Both the position numbers and the translations under genes were made by a program. A stretch of DNA of 64,000 nucleotides from an uncultured Clostridia bacterium (GTDB taxonomy: Bacteria; Bacillota; Clostridia; Oscillospirales; Acutalibacteraceae), in contig CALYBJ010000010.1 of assembly GCA_944412445.1 (NCBI GenBank), positions 1 to 64,000 of the forward strand, written 5' to 3'. Positions 43,679 to 51,664 of this stretch are shown piece after piece (positions within the stretch are counted from its first letter, which is position 1; every line of letters begins with the position of its first letter). The notes below the pieces were generated by a model. It had not been told where the DNA came from, ran no database searches, and was given only the letters and a program-made list of their open reading frames with translations.

Positions 43679-45055
43679 ATGAAAATTCAGTTTACTGAAA
43701 CTGTTTTGCGTGACGCGCAGCAGTCCCTTATCGCAACAAGAATGCCCTTTGAAAAGTTTTCGCCTATTCTCGAAAAGCTTAACAAAGCCGGATATTATTC
43801 ACTTGAGTGCTGGGGCGGCGCAACATTTGACTCATGTCTTCGTTACCTTAACGAGGATCCCTGGGAGAGATTGAGAAAAATCAAAAAGGCTTGTCCCGAC
43901 ACAAAGCTCCAGATGCTTTTAAGAGGTCAGAACCTTTTAGGCTACAAGCATTATCCCGACGATGTTGTTCGTCTTTTCGTAAGAAAAAGCGTTGAAAACG
44001 GCATTGATGTTATAAGAATCTTCGACGCTCTCAACGACCTCAGAAATATCAAGGTAGCAGTTGACGAAACATTAAAGGCAGGAGCTATTGCGTCCGGTAC
44101 AATCTGCTACACAACAAGCCCTGTTCATACTCTTGAGATGTTCGTAAAGCTTGCAAAAGAGCTTGAAGCTATGGGCGTTCAGACTATCTGCATTAAGGAC
44201 ATGGCAGGAATCATGAGCCCCAAGGAGGCTTACGACCTTGTAAAGGCAATAAAGGAAAGCGTAAAGCTTCCTCTTGTTCTTCACACCCACTCAACAACAG
44301 GTCTGGGCTTTATGACGCTTCTCAAGGCTGTTGAGGCAGGAGCGGATATAATCGACACCGCCATTTCAAGCTTCTCCGGCGGCACAAGCCAGCCCGCTAC
44401 CGAAACAATGGCGTATACTCTCCGTCAGTACGGCTATGATGTTGACCTTGACGACCGTCTTCTTATGGAAATCAACAAGTTCTTCAAGGATTACAGAGGA
44501 GAATGTCTTGACAGCAAGCTTTTAAATCCCGTTGTTATGGGCACAGCTACCGACGCTCTCAATTATCAGATTCCCGGCGGAATGCTTTCAAACCTTGTAG
44601 CGCAGCTTACCGCGCAGAAAAAGCTTGATAAGCTTGACGAGGTTCTTGCAGAAACACCCAGAGTAAGAAAGGATCTGGGATATCCTCCCCTTGTTACTCC
44701 CATGAGCCAGATGGTAGGCGTTCAGGCAACTCAGAACGTTCTTCTGGGAGAAAGATACAAAAACATTTCAAAGGAAGTACGCAGCTACATTAAGGGCGAA
44801 TACGGAAAGGCTCCCGGAGAAATCGACAAGGACCTTATGAAAAAGGTTTTAGGCGATGAACAGCCCGTAACCTGCCGCTTCGCCGACACTCTTTCCGACG
44901 GTATCCCCGCCGCAAGAGAATACTTAGGCGACAGAGCCACCTGCGATGAGGATGTTCTTTCATATATCGCATTCCCCCAGCAGGCAGAAGCTTTCTTCGA
45001 CAGGAGAGACGAGCTTAAAAAACGCACCTTCACATATTCAATAAAGAAAATTTAA
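43679..45055 (+). CDS. oadA: oxaloacetate decarboxylase alpha (carboxyltransferase) subunit
   Basis: This 458-residue subunit moves the carboxyl group from oxaloacetate to biotin. It is a pyruvate-carboxylase-type carboxyltransferase: ETVLRDAQQSLIATRM, LRGQNLLGYKHYPDDVV, the metal-binding lysine in CIKDMAGIM, and the metal histidines in LHTHSTTGLG. It lacks the C-terminal biotin domain of the long alpha subunit form, which is encoded separately two genes downstream. TAGGAGGT precedes the ATG. It is the first gene of a four-gene sodium pump operon. Confidence 0.93.
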   Translation: MKIQFTETVLRDAQQSLIATRMPFEKFSPILEKLNKAGYYSLECWGGATFDSCLRYLNEDPWERLRKIKKACPDTKLQMLLRGQNLLGYKHYPDDVVRLFVRKSVENGIDVIRIFDALNDLRNIKVAVDETLKAGAIASGTICYTTSPVHTLEMFVKLAKELEAMGVQTICIKDMAGIMSPKEAYDLVKAIKESVKLPLVLHTHSTTGLGFMTLLKAVEAGADIIDTAISSFSGGTSQPATETMAYTLRQYGYDVDLDDRLLMEINKFFKDYRGECLDSKLLNPVVMGTATDALNYQIPGGMLSNLVAQLTAQKKLDKLDEVLAETPRVRKDLGYPPLVTPMSQMVGVQATQNVLLGERYKNISKEVRSYIKGEYGKAPGEIDKDLMKKVLGDEQPVTCRFADTLSDGIPAAREYLGDRATCDEDVLSYIAFPQQAEAFFDRRDELKKRTFTYSIKKI

Positions 45056-45069
45056 AGGAGTGAGCAAAT

Positions 45070-45468
45070 ATGTTTACCGCCAATCTTTTGGCTATTGTTA
45101 ATTCAGGTTTGCTTGCAGGTCAGGATATAAGCATTTTGGACGCGATTCTTATAGCCGTTGTGGGAATGGTTGTAGTTATCGCCATTCTTGCGGTTATAGC
45201 TCTGTTTATTCTTCTTGTTTCCAAAATCATGGGCGCCATTGAAAAAGCAGCCGAGAAAAAAGCTCCCGCAGCTTCTCCGAAGCCTGCCGCCGCACCTCAG
45301 GCTCCCAAGGGCTTCCCTCTTCCGGACACCCAGTCCCAAGGCAAGCTTCAGCTTGAAAACGTTGACGAACCCACTGCCGCAGTTATTATGGCAATCGTCA
45401 GCAATCAGAGCGGTATTCCGCTTAACAGACTTGCTTTCAAGTCTATTAAACTGTTGGAGGATAAATAA
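45070..45468 (+). CDS. oadG: OadG family gamma subunit
   Basis: This 132-residue subunit has one transmembrane helix (about residues 25-50, AVVGMVVVIAILAVIALFILL) followed by an Ala/Pro linker and a soluble C-terminal part. OadG holds the alpha and beta subunits together and assists biotin decarboxylation. It lies 14 bases after oadA, with GGAGTGAG upstream, and 2 bases before the biotin carrier. Confidence 0.85.
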   Translation: MFTANLLAIVNSGLLAGQDISILDAILIAVVGMVVVIAILAVIALFILLVSKIMGAIEKAAEKKAPAASPKPAAAPQAPKGFPLPDTQSQGKLQLENVDEPTAAVIMAIVSNQSGIPLNRLAFKSIKLLEDK

Positions 45469-45470
45469 TC

Positions 45471-45851
45471 ATGAAATATGTTGTTACTTTAAACGGAAAA
45501 AATTATGAGGTTGACGTTGAGGAAACACAGGCTGTTATCACCTCCGTTTCCGACGCCGCTCCCGCTCCCGCTGCTGCTCCCGTTCAGGCTGCCGCTCCTG
45601 CCGCTGCTCCCGCTGCTGCTCCTGCCGCTGCCGCCGGCGACGGCAATAAGGTAGTAGCTCCCATGCCCGGAAATATTCTCAGCGTTAACGTTACGGTTGG
45701 TCAGACTGTTAAAGCCGGAGATATCGTTGTTATTCTCGAGGCTATGAAAATGGAAAACGAAATCGTTGCTCCCGTTGACGGCACCGTTAAACAGATCCTT
45801 GTTCAAAAGGGCTCAACCGTTGATACAGACGATGTTATCGCAGTGATCTGA
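45471..45851 (+). CDS. biotin carboxyl carrier protein of the sodium pump
   Basis: This 126-residue protein has an Ala/Pro-rich flexible linker (residues about 25-58) and a biotinyl domain with the biotin attachment lysine in [13 protein letters not shown]. It carries the carboxyl group between the carboxyltransferase and the membrane decarboxylase. The same arrangement of split alpha, gamma, carrier and beta is found in many Clostridia and Propionigenium-like pumps. Confidence 0.95.
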   Translation: MKYVVTLNGKNYEVDVEETQAVITSVSDAAPAPAAAPVQAAAPAAAPAAAPAAAAGDGNKVVAPMPGNILSVNVTVGQTVKAGDIVVILEAMKMENEIVAPVDGTVKQILVQKGSTVDTDDVIAVI

Positions 45852-45868
45852 GAAAGGAACGGTTATCA

Positions 45869-47050
45869 ATGGATTTTATAGGAATTTTACAGGGACTTTG
45901 GGAATTCTCGGGCTTCTCGGTTTTGGACTGGAGAAACCTTGTTATGATTCTTGTCTCCTTCGTTTTTCTCTATCTGGCAATAGCCAAAAAATTTGAACCT
46001 CTTCTTCTTGTTCCCATCGCTTTCGGTATTCTTCTGGCTAATCTGCCCGGCTCCGAAATCATGTACGACTCCGTAGGCCTTACGGACTTTGAGGTTCAGG
46101 TGGCTGAAGGCGCTCACTGGTACGATTCCGGCGTTCTGAGGCTGCTGTATATAGGCGTTAAGAGCAGTATTTTCCCATGTCTTATATTTATGGGCGTAGG
46201 AGCCATGACCGACTTCGGTCCTCTTCTTTCAAACCCCGTCAGCCTCCTTCTGGGCGCTGCCGCTCAGCTGGGTATTTACATCGCTTTCATTATCGCCATC
46301 GCTTCCGGTCAGTTTACTCCCGATGAAGCAGCTTCAATTTCAATTATCGGCGGCGCAGACGGTCCTACGGCTATCTTCCTTACCAGCAAGCTGGCTTCTC
46401 ACCTGCTGGCGCCCATTGCCGTTGCGGCGTATTCATATATGGCGCTGATTCCCATTATTCAGCCTCCCGTTATGAAGCTTCTCACAACAAAAAAAGAGAG
46501 AGCCGTTAAAATGACTCAGCTCCGCAAGGTAAGCAAAAAGGAAAAAATCATTTTCCCCGTTGTCGTTCTTGTTCTTACGGCTCTGATTCTCCCCAGCGTT
46601 ATTCCTCTTTTGGGTATGTTCATGCTGGGCAACCTGTTTAAAGAGTGCGGCGTTACCGAAAGACTTTCCGACACCGCACAGAACGCTCTTACCAACATCG
46701 TTACCATTATGCTGGGTACCTGCGTAGGCGCCACCGCCAACGGCCAGACCTTCCTTCAGACAAAGACACTTCTTATTGTCTGCTTAGGTCTTATCGCTTT
46801 CATCTTCTCAACGGCAGGCGGCGTTCTCTTAGGAAAGCTTCTTTATGTTCTCACAAAGGGCAAGGTTAATCCCCTTATCGGTGCCGCAGGCGTTTCAGCC
46901 GTTCCCATGGCTGCCCGTGTGGCCCAGAAAGAGGGCGCTAAAACTGACCCCACCAACTTCCTTCTTATGCACGCTATGGGTCCCAACGTTGCAGGAGTTA
47001 TAGGCTCCGCAGTTGCGGCAGGCTTCCTTCTTATGCTCTTTGAGCATTAA
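45869..47050 (+). CDS. oadB: sodium-pumping decarboxylase beta subunit
   Basis: This 393-residue integral membrane protein decarboxylates carboxybiotin and moves Na+ outward. The family signature [19 protein letters not shown] near residue 165 and [15 protein letters not shown] around residue 285 are conserved, as is the C-terminal [21 protein letters not shown]. It is the last gene of the operon. The substrate could be oxaloacetate or methylmalonyl-CoA; the PYC-type alpha subunit favours oxaloacetate. Confidence 0.95.
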   Translation: MDFIGILQGLWEFSGFSVLDWRNLVMILVSFVFLYLAIAKKFEPLLLVPIAFGILLANLPGSEIMYDSVGLTDFEVQVAEGAHWYDSGVLRLLYIGVKSSIFPCLIFMGVGAMTDFGPLLSNPVSLLLGAAAQLGIYIAFIIAIASGQFTPDEAASISIIGGADGPTAIFLTSKLASHLLAPIAVAAYSYMALIPIIQPPVMKLLTTKKERAVKMTQLRKVSKKEKIIFPVVVLVLTALILPSVIPLLGMFMLGNLFKECGVTERLSDTAQNALTNIVTIMLGTCVGATANGQTFLQTKTLLIVCLGLIAFIFSTAGGVLLGKLLYVLTKGKVNPLIGAAGVSAVPMAARVAQKEGAKTDPTNFLLMHAMGPNVAGVIGSAVAAGFLLMLFEH

Positions 47051-47114
47051 TGTATGAATCCTGCTTTTCGGTAAAAAATACGGGTATATAAATTCGTTTA
47101 ACAAGGTTGATATT

Positions 47115-47765
47115 ATGTTTGAATATATCTTTTTCGATTTAGACGGAACCCTTACAAATTCAATGGAAGGCATTTTCAAAAGCCTTATTTACGCCTTTAA
47201 CAAGCTTAATTTGCCTGTACCCTCCGAGGACACGCTCCGAAAATTCATAGGCCCGCCTCTTACGGTTTCATTCCGCGAGATAATGGGCTATGGCGATGAG
47301 CTTACGGAAAAAGCCATCGAGGCTTACAGGGAGAGATACACCGTCAAGGGAATTTACGAAAACTTCCCCTTCCCGGGCATGGAACAGCTTTTAAAAGAGG
47401 TAAGCGACTCCGGGAAAATTCTTGCGGTTGCCACCTCAAAGCCCGAGTTTATGTCCGTCAAGGTTATAGAGCATTTCGGACTTGACAAATACTTCGCCAC
47501 AGTATCGGGAAGCATTAACGAATCCCAGGACAAGGCGGCGGTTATAGAGCAGGCAATAAGCCGTCTTAGCCTTACTGATGACCAAAGAAAAGACATTCTT
47601 ATGATAGGCGACAGAAAGCATGACCTTATAGGCGCAAAAAAATGCGGCGTCAAGTGCTGCGGCGTAAACTACGGCTTCGCTCCCGAGGGCGAGCTTATTG
47701 AATACGGAGCAGATTATATTGTTGACACCGTTGAGGATTTGAAGAATTTTTTACTTAATCACTGA
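47115..47765 (+). CDS. HAD family hydrolase, phosphoglycolate phosphatase-like
   Basis: This 216-residue protein has the HAD motifs: motif I FFDLDGTLTNS, motif II VATSKPE, motif III lysine region, and motif IV MIGDRKHDLIGAKKCGV. The cap domain resembles YqeG/PpaX/Gph-type phosphatases. The substrate is not known. It lies 64 bases after oadB and may be read from that transcript. A strong terminator follows. Confidence 0.9.
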   Translation: MFEYIFFDLDGTLTNSMEGIFKSLIYAFNKLNLPVPSEDTLRKFIGPPLTVSFREIMGYGDELTEKAIEAYRERYTVKGIYENFPFPGMEQLLKEVSDSGKILAVATSKPEFMSVKVIEHFGLDKYFATVSGSINESQDKAAVIEQAISRLSLTDDQRKDILMIGDRKHDLIGAKKCGVKCCGVNYGFAPEGELIEYGADYIVDTVEDLKNFLLNH

Positions 47766-47798
47766 TTATTACATTTTAACTTTTTGCTCATAAAAAAG

Positions 47799-47829
47799 CA
47801 GCCGCTTCTTCTGAGGCGGCTGTTTTTTT
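47799..47829. terminator. bidirectional terminator between the HAD gene and tRNA-Val
   Basis: CAGCCGC (47799-47805) pairs with GCGGCTG (47816-47822). T's follow on the plus strand (47823-47829), and the A's before it would be T's for the minus-strand tRNA. Confidence 0.9.
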
Positions 47830-47904
47830 GGTGGATGCTAACGGACTTGAACCGCTGACCCTTCGCACGTCAAGCGAATGCTCTACCGGCTGAGCTAAGC
47901 ATCC
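47829..47904 (-). tRNA. tRNA-Val (GAC)
   Basis: The minus strand folds as a full 76-base cloverleaf. The acceptor stem is GGATGCT/AGCATCC with discriminator A and an encoded CCA. The D arm is GCTC...GAGC, the anticodon stem TTCGC/GCGAA encloses the loop TTGACGT with anticodon GAC, and the T arm contains TTCAAGT. GAC reads valine codons GUC and GUU. Confidence 0.95.
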
Positions 47905-47913
47905 TTTTTTCAC

Positions 47914-47942
47914 ATTATAACCTTTTTCAGCCCCAAAATCAA
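47914..47942 (-). promoter_or_regulatory. promoter of tRNA-Val
   Basis: On the minus strand TTGATT (47942-47937) and TATAAT (47919-47914) are 17 bases apart, 10 bases before the tRNA. Confidence 0.85.
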
Positions 47943-48003
47943 GAGTTTGCATTATTAATATACTGTTTAAAAGCAAAAAAATTTAAAAATCTTTAAAATT
48001 ATG

Positions 48004-48032
48004 GTGCATTTTCTTTTTTAATATAGTATAAT
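48004..48032 (+). promoter_or_regulatory. probable promoter of cysE-cysS
   Basis: GTGCAT (48004-48009) and a perfect TATAAT (48027-48032) are 17 bases apart. The leader to cysE is about 70 bases. Confidence 0.55.
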
Positions 48033-48109
48033 AAATTTGTATGCAGTTAATTTTTCGGAAAAGGAGTACGGCGCCGAATCTTATTTTGGATTCAATGTCA
48101 TTTTGAGTT

Positions 48110-48733
48110 ATGTTCAGTCAGCTTAAAGAAGATATTCAATGCGTTAAGGACAGAGACCCTGCCGCCACATCGGTTTTGGAAATTCTCCTGCTGTATCCGG
48201 GGCTTCGGGCCGTAAGATCTCACAGAAAGGCTTACTGGTGCTATCACCATAACCTGCGCTTTCTGGCAAGATGGATTTCCCAGCGCACAGTCAGGAAAAC
48301 AGGAATTGAAATCCATCCCGGAGCCAAAATCGGAAAGCGATTTTTTATTGACCACGGCACGGGAGTAGTTATAGGCGAAACCACGGAAATCGGCGACGAT
48401 GTAACAATTTATCAGGGCGTCACCTTAGGGGGTACGGGCAAGGATGTTGGAAAGCGCCACCCCACTGTCGGCAGCAATGTTATGATAGGCGCCGGAGCCA
48501 AGATTCTGGGACCTGTTAAAATCGGCGACAATACAAAAATAGCAGCCGGCTCCGTGGTGCTTCACGAGATTCCCCCAAACTCCACGGCAGTGGGCACTCC
48601 TGCAAGAGTTGTAAAGCAGGACGGGGTGCGGGTTGACAGCCTTGACCAGATTCATATTCCCGACCCTGTGGCTCAGGAAATAGAAAGACTGGAAAATATG
48701 ATAAAAGACCTTGCGGAGGCAATACGCAGATAA
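48110..48733 (+). CDS. cysE: serine O-acetyltransferase
   Basis: This 207-residue enzyme makes O-acetylserine, the first step of cysteine synthesis. It has the hexapeptide-repeat beta helix ([59 protein letters not shown]) with the catalytic His-Asp region in [10 protein letters not shown], and the C-terminal tail of the serine acetyltransferase family. It is the short EpsC-type form. It lacks an obvious ribosome binding site upstream of the ATG, which may be a weak start. cysS follows after 14 bases. Confidence 0.95.
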   Translation: MFSQLKEDIQCVKDRDPAATSVLEILLLYPGLRAVRSHRKAYWCYHHNLRFLARWISQRTVRKTGIEIHPGAKIGKRFFIDHGTGVVIGETTEIGDDVTIYQGVTLGGTGKDVGKRHPTVGSNVMIGAGAKILGPVKIGDNTKIAAGSVVLHEIPPNSTAVGTPARVVKQDGVRVDSLDQIHIPDPVAQEIERLENMIKDLAEAIRR

Positions 48734-48747
48734 AAAGGAGAACAGCT

Positions 48748-50166
48748 ATGATTTTATATAATTCGGCAACAAGAAGCAAAGACGAAATTAAGCCCCATAC
48801 GGAAGGCAAAATCAATATGTATACCTGCGGACCTACTGTTTACCACTTCGCCCATATAGGAAACCTCAGAACGTATATAATGGAGGACGTGCTTGAAAAG
48901 TTTTTGAGATACTCCGGCTACGATGTTAAAAGGGTTATGAACATAACCGATGTAGGACATCTTTCAAGCGACGCCGACACCGGCGAGGATAAAATGCTTA
49001 AAGGCGCCAAGCGTGAGCATAAAACGGTTATGGAGATTGCAAAGTTTTACACCGACGCATTTTTTGAAGACTGCAATAAGCTCAATATAAAAAAGCCCGA
49101 TGTCATCGAGCCTGCCACAAACTGTATTCCGGAATTTATAAAAATGGTTCAGGGACTTCTTGACAAGGGATACGCCTATATCGCCGGAGGCAATGTTTAC
49201 TTTGACACCTCAAAGCTCAAAAACTACTATGTTTTCAACAACTTTGACGCGGAAGACCTTGCCGTGGGAGTAAGAGACAGCGTTTCCGAGGACGAAAACA
49301 AAAGAAATAAAACCGACTTTGTATTGTGGTTCACAAAATCAAAATTCGAGGATCAGGAGCTTAAATGGGACAGCCCCTGGGGCGTAGGCTATCCGGGCTG
49401 GCATATAGAGTGCTCCGCCATAAGCATCAAGCACAACGGCGAATACCTTGACATTCACTGCGGCGGCATCGACAACGCTTTCCCTCACCACACAAACGAA
49501 ATCGCCCAAAGCGAAGCCTATTTAGGTCATCCCTGGTGCGGCCACTGGTTCCATGTGCTTCACCTTAACACCTCAAACGGCAAAATGAGCAAATCCAAGG
49601 GAGAATTTTTAACGGTATCTCTCCTTGAGGAAAAAGGCTACGACCCTCTTGCCTACAGAATGTTCTGCCTTCAGTCCCATTACAGAAAGGCGCAGGAATT
49701 TTCCTACGAAGCTCTGGACAACACCTCGGCGGTATTCAACAAGCTGATTGCAAGAATAGCAGCCCTGAAAAACGACCCGTCGGAGGAAATAAACGAAGAC
49801 GCCGTTAAAAAATATAAAGACAAGTTTAAAGAGGTTCTGGGAAACGACCTTAACACCTCTCTTGCAATAACCTGCCTTTACGACGTTTTAAAAGCCGACA
49901 CAAACGACAGAACAAAGCTTTTCCTTATAGAAGACTTTGACAGGGTACTTTCCCTTGACCTTATTAACGAAGCGAAGAAATATAACGAAAAGGCACAGTC
50001 ACAGCCGGAAAGCGATGAGGACAAAGAGATTCAGGAACTTGTTGAAAAAAGAACTCAGGCAAGGAAAGAAAAGAACTGGGCGGAGGCTGACAGAATAAGA
50101 GATCAGTTAAAAGACATGGGCATTATTCTTGAGGACACTCCTCAGGGCGTAAAATGGCACAGATAA
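48748..50166 (+). CDS. cysS: cysteinyl-tRNA synthetase
   Basis: This 472-residue class I synthetase has the HIGH-like FAHIGNLRTY, the metal-binding CGPTVY cysteine, the GWHIECSA and HHTNEIAQSEA zinc/active-site region, and the KMSKSKG motif (GKMSKSKGEF). Length is normal. AAAAGGAGAA precedes the ATG. The cysE-cysS pair couples cysteine synthesis with tRNA charging, as in other Firmicutes. A terminator follows. Confidence 0.97.
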   Translation: MILYNSATRSKDEIKPHTEGKINMYTCGPTVYHFAHIGNLRTYIMEDVLEKFLRYSGYDVKRVMNITDVGHLSSDADTGEDKMLKGAKREHKTVMEIAKFYTDAFFEDCNKLNIKKPDVIEPATNCIPEFIKMVQGLLDKGYAYIAGGNVYFDTSKLKNYYVFNNFDAEDLAVGVRDSVSEDENKRNKTDFVLWFTKSKFEDQELKWDSPWGVGYPGWHIECSAISIKHNGEYLDIHCGGIDNAFPHHTNEIAQSEAYLGHPWCGHWFHVLHLNTSNGKMSKSKGEFLTVSLLEEKGYDPLAYRMFCLQSHYRKAQEFSYEALDNTSAVFNKLIARIAALKNDPSEEINEDAVKKYKDKFKEVLGNDLNTSLAITCLYDVLKADTNDRTKLFLIEDFDRVLSLDLINEAKKYNEKAQSQPESDEDKEIQELVEKRTQARKEKNWAEADRIRDQLKDMGIILEDTPQGVKWHR

Positions 50167-50180
50167 ATTAAACATTTTTT

Positions 50181-50222
50181 AAGACGGAAGAAAAAAATTT
50201 TTTCAGCCGTCTTATTTTTTTT
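50181..50222 (+). terminator. terminator of cysE-cysS
   Basis: AAGACGG (50181-50187) and CCGTCTT (50207-50213) close a long hairpin whose inner part pairs A and T runs, followed by T's. Confidence 0.85.
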
Positions 50223-50361
50223 GAAAAAATTAAAAATTCCCGAGCCGTTCCTTTATAATATAAATATTTTAATTTATTTTTATTTATATTATAAAGTTAG
50301 ACACTTTTCACAATAAAATCAGAAAAATTAAAAATTTTGGTATAAATTTTATAAAAAACTC

Positions 50362-50390
50362 TTGACAAACAAAAAATCATGTGCTATTAT
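50362..50390 (+). promoter_or_regulatory. strong extended promoter of the large non-coding transcript
   Basis: TTGACA (50362-50367) and extended TGCTATTAT (-10 at 50385-50390) are exactly 17 bases apart. Transcription should begin near 50397. Confidence 0.88.
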
Positions 50391-50421
50391 AAAGATGCAA
50401 AAAAGATCAGGGGTGATTCCG

Positions 50422-50448
50422 ATGTGGAGTATTAGATTATTTATATGA
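50422..50448 (+). CDS. possible 8-codon leader peptide in the non-coding transcript
   Basis: AGGGGTG lies 8 bases before an ATG that opens an 8-residue frame, MWSIRLFI, ending in TGA. It is about 25 bases after the predicted transcript start. It may be translated as a leader peptide, or it may be chance. Low confidence. Confidence 0.25.
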   Translation: MWSIRLFI

Positions 50449-51574
50449 CGGTTTTACGGAGAATATAAATAACCCGTGTTGTTTGCGGCCGGGTATTCAG
50501 GTTTCCGGAACGCCGGAGTAAAAAAAGTCCTGATGCAGGCAGTGTGCAGGCAGACCGCTGATATAAATCTCAGTAAGTATGCTTCAGGTAAAAATTTTTT
50601 CAAAAAAGAAAAACCTGTAAAAAAGCAATAAAACCTTATGTAAAAGATAAGTAACCGGAGTTGACCGAAAGGCTGTACCGACAGAAAAAAGAAAGCTGAA
50701 ATCAAGAAAAACAGCGTAAACGGCGAAAACCCTCAATGCAAAGATAACGCATTAAGGCTCAGATTAAGAAGATGTTCTTAATTTGTATTTCGCAAAAAAA
50801 ATAAAAAACAAAAACGCTGAAAAAGATTTGCCCGATGTCCCAAGGGTTCGGAAAAAAGCTTAAAATAAAAGGTCCCCTATCCGGAAATGCGGTTAAATAA
50901 AAAGCCTTCAGGGGCTTAGTAAAAATATTAAAATGCTTTTCTGAAGTAAATTTAAGATCTGCAACAAAATCAAAAAAATCTTTCAGAGAACCATTGAAAA
51001 GCCTGTATAAGAGTTGTTAAACTCAAAAGAATGTGTAAATAAGATAAGCCTGCAAAAGCTTTAAAAGCTTCAATGAAAAAATAACGATAATTAAGAGGCT
51101 GCAAAAACACAAGATCCCTATTTCGGTGAATTTAAGCTGCATTAAGTCGGCAGAGATTGTGAAGAATTAAAACAGGTGACAACTTCTTTAAGTTGATGTA
51201 GATGAATTTGAGTTTTAAGTTTGAAACTTCGCAAAAATACCGATAGGCTGATATTTGAAGTAAAAAAATAATCCGCAAAAGCTGCAACAGAAATCAAGCA
51301 AGGGCTTGCGAATAAAGTATCGCAGAATTTTGAAACCTTTCTTTGAAAAAAGTCACTTCAAGAAGTTAAGTATTAAGTGACAAAGCCCAAGATAATAAAA
51401 AAGCTAAAATCTTTTCACAAAAGCAAAAAAAGCTGAAATGCAAGTAAAGTGCTGAGCGAAAGCGGGAAAAAGAGAATATCAGCTAAGCCTAATATAGATT
51501 TATTGTTATTTTCTGTAAAACTAAGAGGCTCTGAAAAGATAGGAGTCTTAAGCAAAAAGAAAATTTAATAATAT

Positions 51575-51608
51575 GCCGGAGCGGAGAAATCCGTTCCGGC
51601 GGTTTTTT
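51575..51608 (+). terminator. terminator of the large non-coding RNA
   Basis: GCCGGAGCGG (51575-51584) and CCGTTCCGGC (51591-51600) form a 10-bp stem with one G-T pair, followed by GG and six T's. Confidence 0.92.
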
Positions 51609-51628
51609 GTTTCTTTCAAAATACAAAA

Positions 51629-51659
51629 GAAAAAAGCGGAACATTTGACCGTTCCGCTT
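51629..51659 (-). terminator. terminator of pyrG
   Basis: On the minus strand AAGCGGAAC (51659-51651) pairs with GTTCCGCTT (51642-51634), followed by a T run, just after the pyrG stop. Confidence 0.93.
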
Positions 51660-51664
51660 AAATT

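Larger units (their letters stand above)
50397..51608 (+). ncRNA. large structured non-coding RNA candidate, about 1.2 kb
   Basis: Between a strong promoter and a strong terminator lie 1.2 kb without a usable protein frame on either strand; the plus strand is purine-rich and interrupted by stops in all frames. Local stems are frequent: TCCGG/CCGGA (50504-50508/50513-50517) inside TCAGG/CCTGA (50497-50501/50529-50533), CAGGT/ACCTG (50585-50589/50613-50617), CCGA/TCGG (50832-50835/50848-50851), CAACTT/AAGTTG (51180-51185/51190-51195), TGCGA/TCGCA (51307-51311/51320-51324) and GTCACTT/AAGTGAC (51352-51358/51375-51381) inside GGGCTT/AAGCCC (51302-51307/51383-51388), and TAAGA..CTC with GAGTCTTA (51522-51550). 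No RNase P, tmRNA, SRP or intron signature is evident. It recalls OLE, GOLLD and ROOL RNAs in scale, but I cannot assign it to a class. Confidence 0.75.

Noticed and set aside
47788..47976. 62-codon minus-strand frame
   Set aside because: It is the translation of tRNA-Val (the PVEHSLDVRRVSGSSPL pattern is a known tRNA artefact).
50454..50705. 83-codon minus-strand frame in the large RNA region
   Set aside because: No ribosome binding site or recognisable family; it runs against the promoter-terminator orientation and through the predicted stems.
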